A stretch of DNA of 7,598 nucleotides from an uncultured Clostridia bacterium (GCA_946615785.1 CAMOIA010000072.1:1-7598); one strand, 5' to 3'. Positions 1 to 6,570 are shown, numbered from the stretch's first letter. The notes: generated from the letters alone by a model not told the origin. Made by a program: numbers and translations.

Positions 1-351
1 ATCGTGACCATTTTCCTGGGACTCACGGTCGGCGCGACGGCGACGGCAACGACGTTTATCAGCATCCGCACGATCGAAATCATCGCGCTGGGCATCGTGG
101 CCTTCGGCTGCGGTACGGCGGGCGGCGTGCTGCTTGCGAAGCTGATGAACAAGCTTTCCGGCGGCACCATCAACCCCCTGATCGGGTCGGCAGGCGTTTC
201 CGCCGTGCCCATGGCCGCGCGTGTTTCCAATGAAGAAGGCAAAAAGGCCAACCCCGGCAATTTCCTGCTGATGCACGCCATGGGCCCGAACGTGGCCGGC
301 GTGATCGGTTCGGCCATCGCCGCGGGCGTGCTGCTGAGCATGTTTGGCTGA
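1..351 (+). CDS. oadB: Na+-pumping decarboxylase beta subunit, 3' part
   Basis: This is the last 116 residues of the integral membrane beta subunit of a sodium-translocating decarboxylase (OadB/GcdB/MmdB family). That subunit removes CO2 from carboxybiotin and uses the energy to export Na+. The 5' end lies outside the window; reading is open from base 1, so the GTG at 4-6 is an internal valine and not a start. The diagnostic stretch NPLIGSAGVSAVPMAARV lies at about 172-225. By family numbering (Klebsiella OadB) it holds the Asn, Gly, Ser and Arg equivalent to N373, G377, S382 and R389, which are implicated in Na+ and proton handling; all four are present. Two hydrophobic segments flank it, one before (IIALGIVAFGCGTAGGVLLA) and one at the C-terminus (VAGVIGSAIAAGVLLSMFG). 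The gene lies 102 nt upstream of oadA in the same direction, so the two are probably co-transcribed. Which keto acid or acyl-CoA the complex uses cannot be told from this subunit. Confidence 0.95.
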   Translation: MVTIFLGLTVGATATATTFISIRTIEIIALGIVAFGCGTAGGVLLAKLMNKLSGGTINPLIGSAGVSAVPMAARVSNEEGKKANPGNFLLMHAMGPNVAGVIGSAIAAGVLLSMFG

Positions 352-365
352 CGCGCAGAAATGTG

Positions 366-409
366 CCGGCGCAAATCGGACATTTGCCGGGCCGCAGAGG
401 CGGTGCGGC
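366..409 (+). other. Tandem hairpins in the oadB-oadA gap
   Basis: The 102-nt gap between oadB and oadA can fold into two adjacent hairpins. The first pairs CCGG (366-369) plus CAAAT (372-376) with ATTTG (382-386) plus CCGG (387-390), leaving a 2-nt bulge. The second pairs GCCGC (391-395) with GCGGC (405-409). Neither is followed by a T-run, so they are not a convincing terminator. They lie about 30 nt before the oadA ribosome site and could mark an mRNA processing or stabilising element that sets subunit ratios, but that is inference. The rest of the gap holds only the oadA ribosome site; no promoter is recognisable. Confidence 0.35.
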
Positions 410-453
410 AGAAGAACCATAAGGCATTTGGCATATGAAGGAGGAATCATTTC

Positions 454-1869
454 ATGGCTGATCACACGCCCCATCAGGTCAGGATCACCGATACCATTTT
501 ACGAGATGCGCATCAGAGCCAGGCGGCGACCAGAATGCGCCTGGATGAGATGCTCCCGGCCTGTGAAAAGCTGGACAAGGCGGGCTATTTTTCCCTGGAA
601 TGCTGGGGAGGCGCCACTTTTGACAGCTGCCTGCGCTTTTTGAACGAGGATCCCTGGGACAGGCTGCGCCAGCTTCGCAAGGCGCTGCCCAACACCAAGC
701 TGCAGATGCTTCTGCGCGGGCAGAATATCCTGGGATACAAGCATTACGCGGACGACGTGGTCGATTATTTCGTCAAAAAATCCATCGATAACGGCATCGA
801 CATTATCCGCACCTTCGACGCTCTGAACGATCTGCGCAATATGCAGACCGCTGTGAAGGCGACCAAGGCGTACAACGGCACGGCGGAGGTGGCGATGAGC
901 TACACCATTTCGCCCGTGCACACCGAGGCGTACTTCGTGGAGCTGGCCAAACGGATCGAGGATATGGGCGCGGATATCATCTGCATCAAGGATATGGCGA
1001 ACCTGCTTTTGCCCTACGCGGCCTACAGCCTGATCACCAAGCTGAAAAAGAATACGAAGCTTCCGATCGTGCTGCATACGCATGATACCACCGGCACCGG
1101 CGCCATGACGCTGCTTAAGGCCGTGGAAGCGGGCGTTGACGTGATCGACACCGCCTTAAGCCCGCTCGGCAACGGCACGAGCCAGCCGACCACGGAATCG
1201 ATCGTGGCGACGCTGCAGGGCACGGAATACGATACCGGCATGGACCTGAAGCTTCTGAGCGAGATCGCGGCGCATTTCCGCACCGTGGCTGAGCGCCTGA
1301 CGAAGGATGGCTGGCGCGATCCCGGCAAGGTGCTTTCCACCAACGTGAACACTCTCATGTACCAGGTGCCGGGCGGCATGCTCTCCAACCTGATCGGCCA
1401 GCTCAAGCAGGCGGGGAAGATGGACAAATACGAGGAAGTGCTCGCGGAAGTTCCGCGGGTGCGCGAGGATTTCGGGTATCCGCCCCTTGTGACGCCCACC
1501 TCACAGATCGTCGGCACCCAGGCGGTGATGAACATCATCGGCGGCGAGCGGTACAAGATGGTGACCAAGGAAAGCAAAGGCCTGCTTGCGGGCGAATATG
1601 GCAGGCTGCCCGGTAAGGTCGATCCGGAATTCCGGAAGAAGATCATCGGCGATATGAAGGTGATCGATCACCGGCCCGCCGACGACATTCCCCCGGAACT
1701 GGAAAAATACCGCAAGGAAGCGGCCAAATGGATCCAGCAGGACGAGGACGTGCTTTCTTACGCGCTCTTCCCGCAGGTCGCCACCAAGTTCTTTGAGTGG
1801 CGGCAGGCCCAGCAGATGAAGGCCGATCCGACCACCTTTGACCGTGAAAACGGCACGATGCCTGTATAA
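454..1869 (+). CDS. oadA: Oxaloacetate decarboxylase alpha subunit (carboxyltransferase, no biotin domain)
   Basis: This 471-residue cytosolic carboxyltransferase transfers the carboxyl group from a keto acid, probably oxaloacetate, to biotin on a carrier protein, for use by the OadB pump. Residues about 8-280 form the HMGL-like TIM barrel. Expected metal-site residues are all present: Asp18 in RDAHQS, Lys179 in IKDM (the carbamylated lysine of the family), and His208 and His210 in LHTHD. Residues about 300-465 match the conserved PYC/OADA region, including QVPGGMLSNL and the OAD-type signature TPTSQIVGTQAV. Proteobacterial OadA runs to about 595 residues because it ends in a biotinyl domain with an MKM motif. 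This protein stops after the carboxyltransferase part, so the carrier must be a separate subunit. The start is supported by AAGGAGGA at 438-445, 8 nt before the ATG. Pyruvate carboxylase subunit B is a close alternative, but adjacency to oadB favours the decarboxylase pump. Confidence 0.93.
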   Translation: MADHTPHQVRITDTILRDAHQSQAATRMRLDEMLPACEKLDKAGYFSLECWGGATFDSCLRFLNEDPWDRLRQLRKALPNTKLQMLLRGQNILGYKHYADDVVDYFVKKSIDNGIDIIRTFDALNDLRNMQTAVKATKAYNGTAEVAMSYTISPVHTEAYFVELAKRIEDMGADIICIKDMANLLLPYAAYSLITKLKKNTKLPIVLHTHDTTGTGAMTLLKAVEAGVDVIDTALSPLGNGTSQPTTESIVATLQGTEYDTGMDLKLLSEIAAHFRTVAERLTKDGWRDPGKVLSTNVNTLMYQVPGGMLSNLIGQLKQAGKMDKYEEVLAEVPRVREDFGYPPLVTPTSQIVGTQAVMNIIGGERYKMVTKESKGLLAGEYGRLPGKVDPEFRKKIIGDMKVIDHRPADDIPPELEKYRKEAAKWIQQDEDVLSYALFPQVATKFFEWRQAQQMKADPTTFDRENGTMPV

Positions 1870-1877
1870 ACAAATGC

Positions 1878-1916
1878 AAACGGGGCTGCCGAGCCAGAGC
1901 TCGCAGCCCCGTTTTT
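1878..1916 (+). terminator. Intrinsic terminator after oadA
   Basis: A long GC-rich hairpin starts 8 nt after the oadA stop. The outer arm 1878-1888 pairs with 1904-1914 and the inner CGAGC (1890-1894) pairs with GCTCG (1899-1903), around a CAGA loop with a single bulged C at 1889. T5 follows at 1912-1916. It should end the oad operon transcript. Only GAAGGAGCGCAT separates the T-run from the ATG of the next gene, and the AAGGAG of that gene begins 2 nt after the T-run. Confidence 0.93.
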
Positions 1917-1928
1917 GAAGGAGCGCAT

Positions 1929-2741
1929 ATGATCATTCGCATTGAAAGCCCTTCCCATCCGGGAACGGAGGTCTTCTTTCAGCATTCGGACGCCATGCTC
2001 CGTGCAAAACAGCATCCTGAGGACGCCATGTTCATCGCGGAAGGGCCGAAGGTGGTGCTGTCCGCCCTGGATGCGGGCTTTGCGCCGGTTTCCGTGCTGA
2101 TGCGGGAAAGGCATCTTGAAAGCGAAGAGGGCAGGCGGATTCTATCCCGCTGCGGCGACGCGCCGGTCTATGTCGGGCCTGACGACGTTCTGGCGGCACT
2201 GACCGGGTTTCGGCTTGAGCGCAGCTGGGTGCAGATTGCCATGCGCAGGCCGAAGGAGCGGACGCTGGCCTCGGTGTGCGAGAAGGCGCACCGGATCGCG
2301 GTGCTTGAAAACATCACGGAGCCAAGCAACCTGGGTGCGATTTTCAGATCCGCGGCCGCGCTGGGGCTGGACGGGGTGCTGCTGACGCCGTCCTGCTGCG
2401 ACGTGTACCACCGCAGGTGCGTGCGCGTGTGCATGGGCACCGTGTTTCGCCTGCCCTGGGCCCGCACGGAAGCGGATTCCGGCATATCGGCGCTCGGGGA
2501 GATGGCCTTTTCCAGGGTCTGCATGGCACTGAGGGCGGATTCCATGGCGCTGGACGATCCGTTCCTTGCGTCCAGGGAGAAGCTTGCGATTTACCTTGGC
2601 ACGGAGGATACGGGGCTGAAGGATGAGACCATTGCCGGCTGCGACCATACCGTATGCATTCCCATGGCGCCGGGGGTCGATTCCCTGAACGTGGCCGCTG
2701 CCGCCGCCATCGCTTTCTGGCAGCTTCGCTGGCGCAGGTGA
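1929..2741 (+). CDS. SpoU/TrmH-family RNA 2'-O-methyltransferase
   Basis: This 270-residue SPOUT-class enzyme is expected to methylate a ribose 2'-OH in rRNA or tRNA using S-adenosylmethionine; the target cannot be told from sequence. The N-terminal part (about 1-110) resembles the substrate-binding region of the family, with the FIAEGPKVV pattern at about 35-43. The catalytic knot domain follows. Motif 1 is NITEPSNLGAIFRS at 128-141, with the likely catalytic Arg140. RVCMGTVFRLPW lies at about 166-177. Motif 2 is YLGTEDTGL at 222-230, and motif 3 is IPMAPGVDSLNVAAAAAI at 244-261. Motif 2 departs from the usual LGNEGxGL by Thr for Asn and Asp for Gly, while the Glu is kept. The start is supported by AAGGAG at 1918-1923, 5 nt before the ATG. 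The gene begins 12 nt after the oadA terminator and ends directly against the recQ stop codon. It has no clear functional link to its neighbours. Confidence 0.92.
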   Translation: MIIRIESPSHPGTEVFFQHSDAMLRAKQHPEDAMFIAEGPKVVLSALDAGFAPVSVLMRERHLESEEGRRILSRCGDAPVYVGPDDVLAALTGFRLERSWVQIAMRRPKERTLASVCEKAHRIAVLENITEPSNLGAIFRSAAALGLDGVLLTPSCCDVYHRRCVRVCMGTVFRLPWARTEADSGISALGEMAFSRVCMALRADSMALDDPFLASREKLAIYLGTEDTGLKDETIAGCDHTVCIPMAPGVDSLNVAAAAAIAFWQLRWRR

Positions 2742-4964
2742 TCATTCGCTTTCGGAGGGCTTCATTTCTGTATAGAGATGCAGGATCTCCGTCTGTGCTT
2801 TCCCGGGATAGGCGCAGGTGCGGTACAGTTGACCGCTCTGCGCTGTTTTTTCGATCGTTTCGATGCCGTGCCTGCGTCCTTCTTCGGTCGGGAGCAGCGC
2901 TTTTTCCGTCTCTTTGAGCCATCCGAGCGCGGTCAGGCGCTCTTCGATGTCGACACCGAAGATTTTCTTGATTTCCTTCGGTTCCTTCAGGCCGCTCATC
3001 TGCGCGGCCAGTTCCGCGGCGGTCATGGAGGCCTTCGGGCTGAACGCAGCGGCTTCCGCGGGCGTCAGGCCAAAACGTGCGCGGGCGGCTTTGGTCCAGG
3101 TTTTTCGGGGCGGTCTTGCGGCGGCTTCCCTGGGCAGCGGACGTAAGGACCGAACCTCGCAGTATTCGCGGATGACGGAGAGGAACTGGGGACCGAAATC
3201 TTCGGCTTTCCTGAAGCCTACGCCGGATACGGTCATGAATTCGTCCCGGGATACCGGCAGCTTCCGGCACATGTCCATAAGCGCGCTGTCGCTGAAAATG
3301 ATGTAGGGCGGAACCCGTCTCGCATCCGCGATGGCTTTGCGCAGCCCCTTGAGGCGGACGAGCAGGTCGTCCACATCCCAGGATGCGGCCTGCGATTTTG
3401 CTTTTGCGGGGACCGACGGAGACGGGCGGAACCAGAGCAACCGCTGGTCACCTGCGAGCAGGCTTTTCGCATCCGGCCCGGCCTTGAGGAGCGGGTATTT
3501 TTCGTCCTCGGTCCGGTAAAGCATGTTCTCCCGGCAAAGGAGCTGAAGAAGCGATTTCAGTTCTTCTTCGGTATATTCGGAAAGGGAACCGTAGCAGCGC
3601 AGAGGCGCTGTTTTTTTGCGCTTTTCGATGTCCCCGACGCTGCCGCGCAGAACCTGTGCTGTCAGGCTGAGCCCGTAGCGCCCGTTCATTTCAAGCACGC
3701 CCATAACGGCTTTCACGGCGTCCGCGGTCGCGTCCACGGCGGTGTGGGCCCCAACGCAGAAGGAACAGGCTCCGCAGTTTTCTTCCGCTTTTTCTCCGAA
3801 ATACGTAAGAATGCTTTTGCGAAGACAGCCTTCCTGTGTGCAGTAATTCTCCATTTGGCGCAGCCGGGTGCGGTCGAGGTTTTTTTGCCGCTCGGCCGTC
3901 TCTTCGTCGATGTCCTCACGCGCCTCTTTCTGGTCGATCAGAAAACGCCCAATGATGACGTCCTGCGGGGAATAGAGCAGCACGCATTCGGCGCTTTCGC
4001 CGTCCCTCCCGGCACGGCCTGCCTCCTGATAGTAGTTTTCCATGCTCTGGGGCATATTATAATGGATGACGAAGCGGACGTTGGATTTGTCTATGCCCAT
4101 GCCGAAGGCGTTCGTCGCCGCGATCAGGCTGCACTGCTCCTGAATGAAGCGGTCCTGGTTTTCCGTGCGCGCATTCGTTTCCATGCCGGCGTGGTAGCGG
4201 GCACAGGGAAAGCCGTGCGCGTTCAGTTCGTCCGCCACTTTGTCGGTGGTTTTTCGGGTCGCGCAGTAGATGATGCCGCTCTCGTTCCGGTGCCTTGTGA
4301 GGTAGTCAAGAAGCCATTCGTCCTTGTTTCTGGGGCGCTGGACGGAAAAGAACAGGTTTTTGCGGTCAAAGCCTGTGACGAGCACCTTTGGATTCTTAAG
4401 GCGCAGGGCGTCCAGAATGTCGCGCTGCACGCGTTCGGTGGCGGTGGCCGTAAACGCGCCGACGACGGGCCGTTTTTGCAGGCGGGCAATAAAATCCGCG
4501 ATCTTCAGGTAGCTGGGCCTGAAGTCCTGGCCCCACTGGGAAATGCAGTGGGCCTCGTCCACCGCGACAAGATCGATCGGCGCAGCGCAGGCGAAGGCGA
4601 GAAAAGCAGGGGAAACAAGCCTTTCGGGCGCGGCGTAGATGATTTTGTATTTGCCCTCGGAGGCGAAGAGAAGCGCCTTCCGGATCTGCCCTTCGGTGAG
4701 GGAGGAATTGATGTAGGCCGCGGGAATGCCGGACTGGTTCAGGGCCCGCACCTGATCCTTCATCAGGGACAGAAGAGGGGAGATGACGAGCGTAATGCCC
4801 GGAAACAGCAGCGCCGGAATCTGATAGCAGAGGGATTTGCCCGCGCCGGTCGGCATTACGCCGAGGGCGTCCTGCCCGTGGGTCAGGGCGCTGATCATGA
4901 TCTCCTGCCCGGGGTGGAAGGCGGAGTAGCCGAAATAGGTTTTTAAGGCTTCTTTTGCGTTCAT
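2742..4964 (-). CDS. recQ: ATP-dependent DNA helicase RecQ
   Basis: This 740-residue 3'-5' DNA helicase acts in recombination and repair and in resolving stalled forks. Helicase motifs are intact: Walker A MPTGAGKS at 37-44, the DEAH box at 136-139 within DEAHCISQWGQDFRPSY, TATATERV at about 172-179, AFGMGIDKSNVRFVIHY at about 286-302, and motif VI YYQEAGRAGRDG at 311-322. The zinc-binding module has Cys380, Cys397, Cys400 and Cys403, numbered as I recall the E. coli RecQ zinc cysteines. A winged-helix RQC region covers about 408-515 and an HRDC domain about 530-602. E. coli RecQ ends near 609, so residues about 605-740 are an extra C-terminal region I cannot assign. It has a basic linker followed by a helix-rich part (SMTAAELAAQMSGL at 646-659, LPTEEGRRHGI at 691-701) that reads like a small winged-helix module. 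The start is supported by AGGAG at 4969-4973 (minus strand), 4 nt before the ATG, and by the usual RecQ N-terminus. Confidence 0.97.
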   Translation of the reverse strand: MNAKEALKTYFGYSAFHPGQEIMISALTHGQDALGVMPTGAGKSLCYQIPALLFPGITLVISPLLSLMKDQVRALNQSGIPAAYINSSLTEGQIRKALLFASEGKYKIIYAAPERLVSPAFLAFACAAPIDLVAVDEAHCISQWGQDFRPSYLKIADFIARLQKRPVVGAFTATATERVQRDILDALRLKNPKVLVTGFDRKNLFFSVQRPRNKDEWLLDYLTRHRNESGIIYCATRKTTDKVADELNAHGFPCARYHAGMETNARTENQDRFIQEQCSLIAATNAFGMGIDKSNVRFVIHYNMPQSMENYYQEAGRAGRDGESAECVLLYSPQDVIIGRFLIDQKEAREDIDEETAERQKNLDRTRLRQMENYCTQEGCLRKSILTYFGEKAEENCGACSFCVGAHTAVDATADAVKAVMGVLEMNGRYGLSLTAQVLRGSVGDIEKRKKTAPLRCYGSLSEYTEEELKSLLQLLCRENMLYRTEDEKYPLLKAGPDAKSLLAGDQRLLWFRPSPSVPAKAKSQAASWDVDDLLVRLKGLRKAIADARRVPPYIIFSDSALMDMCRKLPVSRDEFMTVSGVGFRKAEDFGPQFLSVIREYCEVRSLRPLPREAAARPPRKTWTKAARARFGLTPAEAAAFSPKASMTAAELAAQMSGLKEPKEIKKIFGVDIEERLTALGWLKETEKALLPTEEGRRHGIETIEKTAQSGQLYRTCAYPGKAQTEILHLYTEMKPSESE
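2812..2851 (+). terminator. Candidate terminator for the methyltransferase, inside recQ
   Basis: On the plus strand GCGCAG (2812-2817) pairs with CTGCGC (2838-2843), and the inner GCGGT (2820-2824) pairs with ACCGC (2832-2836) around a 7-nt loop. This gives 11 base pairs with a small internal loop. T6 follows at 2846-2851 after TG. It starts 70 nt past the methyltransferase stop and lies within recQ codons about 705-718 on the other strand. It is well placed to end the methyltransferase transcript, which has no spacer of its own. The structure is seen in the sequence; activity is inferred. Confidence 0.6.
3595..3617 (+). terminator. Candidate antisense terminator within recQ
   Basis: On the plus strand CAGCGC (3595-3600), an AGAG tetraloop (3601-3604) and GCGCTG (3605-3610) form a perfect 6-bp GC-rich hairpin, followed at once by T7 (3611-3617). 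This is the layout of an intrinsic terminator facing antisense transcription of recQ. The T-run comes from the two consecutive lysine codons at recQ residues 450-451 plus flanking bases, so it may be a coding coincidence. The nearest upstream plus-strand gene ends about 850 nt away. Confidence 0.35.
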
Positions 4965-4976
4965 GGTGCTCCTGTC

Positions 4977-5000
4977 AAAAAAACGGGCCTGACGGCCCGT
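4977..5000 (-). terminator. Intrinsic terminator after the VanW-domain gene
   Basis: Read on the minus strand, ACGGGCC, a GTCA loop and GGCCCGT form a perfect 7-bp GC-rich stem (plus coordinates 4983-4989 and 4994-5000), followed by T7 (4977-4983, the first T pairing with the stem base). It lies 9 nt after the stop codon of the VanW-domain gene and should end the ftsH-vanW transcript. The T-run ends only 12 nt before the recQ start codon, leaving no room for a recQ promoter between them. Confidence 0.93.
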
Positions 5001-5009
5001 ATGCTTTGG

Positions 5010-6542
5010 TTATTCCAGAATCTGCGGCGTCAGCGTGCCCACATAGAAACAATCCGCTTTGGCCTCGTAGACATCCCGGCTGACAAGCATTTCCGAAACG
5101 AAGACCCCGTTTTCCCAGTACAGAAGGTAGGTTTCGTTGATGAAGCCTTCCCTGCCGGTGCGGATCTGGTACTGTTCGTCCGTGTAGGTTACGTAATCGT
5201 GCCTGGTGTCCTTGATGTATTCAGGCTCTTCCGGCTGGGGAATGATCTCCACCGTGCGGGTATCCAGGGTGTAATAGCTCGTCCCGAGGCTTTTTCCGTA
5301 GATCCTGACGACGCACTGAAGCTCCCTGCCCGTTTTTTCCACATGCGCGGTGATATAGATCGGCGCGACGGAGCTGTTGGTGAACACAAAATCGATTTTT
5401 CTGCCGCCCCAGTACACGGTGGCGTCCTGACCGAAAGTGGTGTAGGAAACAAGCTCGCTGTGCGGCTCACGCTTGTTCACCTTCAGATTGGCGGTCAGTA
5501 CGGCCTTGTAGATGGTGGAACTCGCCTGGCACACGCCGCCGCCGACGCCCACCACAAGGTCGCCGTAAACATACTCGTCCGCCTCGTAAAAGCCGTTGGC
5601 CTTGGTGCGCTCGCCGACCGTATCGTTAAAGGACACCCTGCCGCCGCTGGGTACCACCAGGCCGTTAAAGCGCGAAAAGGCCACGCGGATGTTGTTGTTG
5701 CGGTTTTCTGTGGAGGAGGTGGAAATGGGCGTCGTTCCCGTGGAAATCAGCGCCACGCCGCTGCGCACGTCCGCAGTGGTAATGTTTGCTTCAAGGGGCG
5801 TCGGCTCCAGCTCCAGGGTGCCGGATTCACCGCTTGATGCCATGGCGAGGATTCTTGTCTTTGCCGCCGCGGTGTCAAGGCTGCGGCCCGGCTGTTCGGA
5901 GACGATGGTGAAGGGATCGGCCGCGTCCGGATTGAACGCGGCGAGGTACGCGTCCTGGGGTTCCATATACATGTCCGCCGCGATGGCGTTCAGGATCTGG
6001 TCAAGGTAATCGGTGGAAAGCCGGCTCTGGGTGGTGTAGCGTTCATAGGGCTTGGTTTCGAGCGCTTTCAATTCGTCCCGGCGCTGAAAGGCGCTGCCCG
6101 TATGCCCGATGCTGTAGGCATCCATGACCATGTCGTAGATTTCCTGCAGGCTGGTGCGGATGCCGAGCGAATCGTTGTTCAGGGTATAGTACAGATGCCC
6201 GTTGTAGGTCAGGTCCAGCGTCCAGGAATTCTGCCGCTCGACCGCCCTTGAAACCAGCGCGTCATACCCCTGCTGCAGGGTCATTCCGCCAAGCGAAATG
6301 CCGTCGATGGAGATGTTGTCCGGGAAAATCCCGTCGTAGCGTTTGGTTTCCCGGTATGCGTTGTACCAGTTTACGCCGAAAACGACGCCGCCGATCAGGA
6401 CCAGAAGGAGAATGACGCGCATTACCTTCCAGACGGTGGAAAGGGTTGAACGGCTGTTTTTTTTCTTTGGTTTTCGTGTCCTGGGCTTCTTCCTGTCCGT
6501 CGGGGGACTGACCGTCTGATAGCCCTGCTTCTGATAGTTCAT
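5010..6542 (-). CDS. Membrane-anchored VanW-family envelope protein (YoaR-like)
   Basis: This 510-residue protein is probably anchored in the membrane and faces the cell wall; the molecular role of VanW domains is not established. From the chosen start it has a short cytoplasmic tail rich in Lys and Arg (about 17-31) and one hydrophobic segment (VILLLVLIGGVVFGV, about 43-57). A region at about 68-250 resembles the putative peptidoglycan-binding domain paired with VanW in YoaR-type proteins. The VanW domain spans about 284-417 with the hallmark GVGGGVCQASSTIY around Cys338. The tail at about 430-505 (YLLYWENGVFVSEMLVSRDVY) resembles a G5 domain. The reading frame is open up to an ATG at 6638, but that start would overlap ftsH by 68 nt. 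The ATG at 6542 has a ribosome site and starts 28 nt after the ftsH stop, so it is preferred. It is probably co-transcribed with ftsH. Despite the name, nothing here indicates vancomycin resistance. Confidence 0.88.
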   Translation of the reverse strand: MNYQKQGYQTVSPPTDRKKPRTRKPKKKNSRSTLSTVWKVMRVILLLVLIGGVVFGVNWYNAYRETKRYDGIFPDNISIDGISLGGMTLQQGYDALVSRAVERQNSWTLDLTYNGHLYYTLNNDSLGIRTSLQEIYDMVMDAYSIGHTGSAFQRRDELKALETKPYERYTTQSRLSTDYLDQILNAIAADMYMEPQDAYLAAFNPDAADPFTIVSEQPGRSLDTAAAKTRILAMASSGESGTLELEPTPLEANITTADVRSGVALISTGTTPISTSSTENRNNNIRVAFSRFNGLVVPSGGRVSFNDTVGERTKANGFYEADEYVYGDLVVGVGGGVCQASSTIYKAVLTANLKVNKREPHSELVSYTTFGQDATVYWGGRKIDFVFTNSSVAPIYITAHVEKTGRELQCVVRIYGKSLGTSYYTLDTRTVEIIPQPEEPEYIKDTRHDYVTYTDEQYQIRTGREGFINETYLLYWENGVFVSEMLVSRDVYEAKADCFYVGTLTPQILE

Positions 6543-6553
6543 GAAAAAAGGTT

Positions 6554-6558
6554 CTCCT
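6554..6558 (-). promoter_or_regulatory. Ribosome binding site choosing the VanW-gene start
   Basis: AGGAG on the minus strand lies 11 nt before the ATG at 6542, in the 28-nt gap after the ftsH stop. The spacing is rather long, and a run of six T on the minus strand fills part of it. No better site serves the in-frame ATG at 6638, which lies inside ftsH. Confidence 0.65.
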
Positions 6559-6570
6559 GGTATGCCTGCT

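Noticed and set aside
1..351. A small complete membrane protein starting at the GTG at base 4
   Set aside because: The frame is open to the window edge and the residues match the C-terminal third of OadB, so it is a truncated view of a longer gene.
775..801. An A6 run beside a TCGAT/ATCGA inverted repeat in oadA, terminator-like on the minus strand
   Set aside because: The stem is only 5 bp and AT-containing, a 4-nt gap separates it from the T-run, and there is no minus-strand gene nearby to terminate.
3744..4946. A 400-codon open frame antisense to recQ
   Set aside because: It lies wholly opposite a recQ with all its conserved motifs, has no recognisable family pattern and no clear ribosome site. 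Long antisense frames are expected in GC-rich coding DNA.
4973..4978. A perfect TTGACA (minus strand) between the terminator T-run and recQ, as a possible -35 box
   Set aside because: The position 17 nt downstream falls inside the recQ coding region and reads AAAGAA, not a -10 box. Transcription would also start after the start codon.
5001..5837. A 278-codon open frame antisense to the VanW-domain gene
   Set aside because: It starts within the terminator hairpin region, overlaps a clear VanW domain on the other strand and resembles no family I know.
5010..6542. A vancomycin resistance function from the VanW name
   Set aside because: VanW domains are widespread in Gram-positive bacteria outside resistance clusters, and no vanH, vanA, vanX or regulator gene is present in the window.
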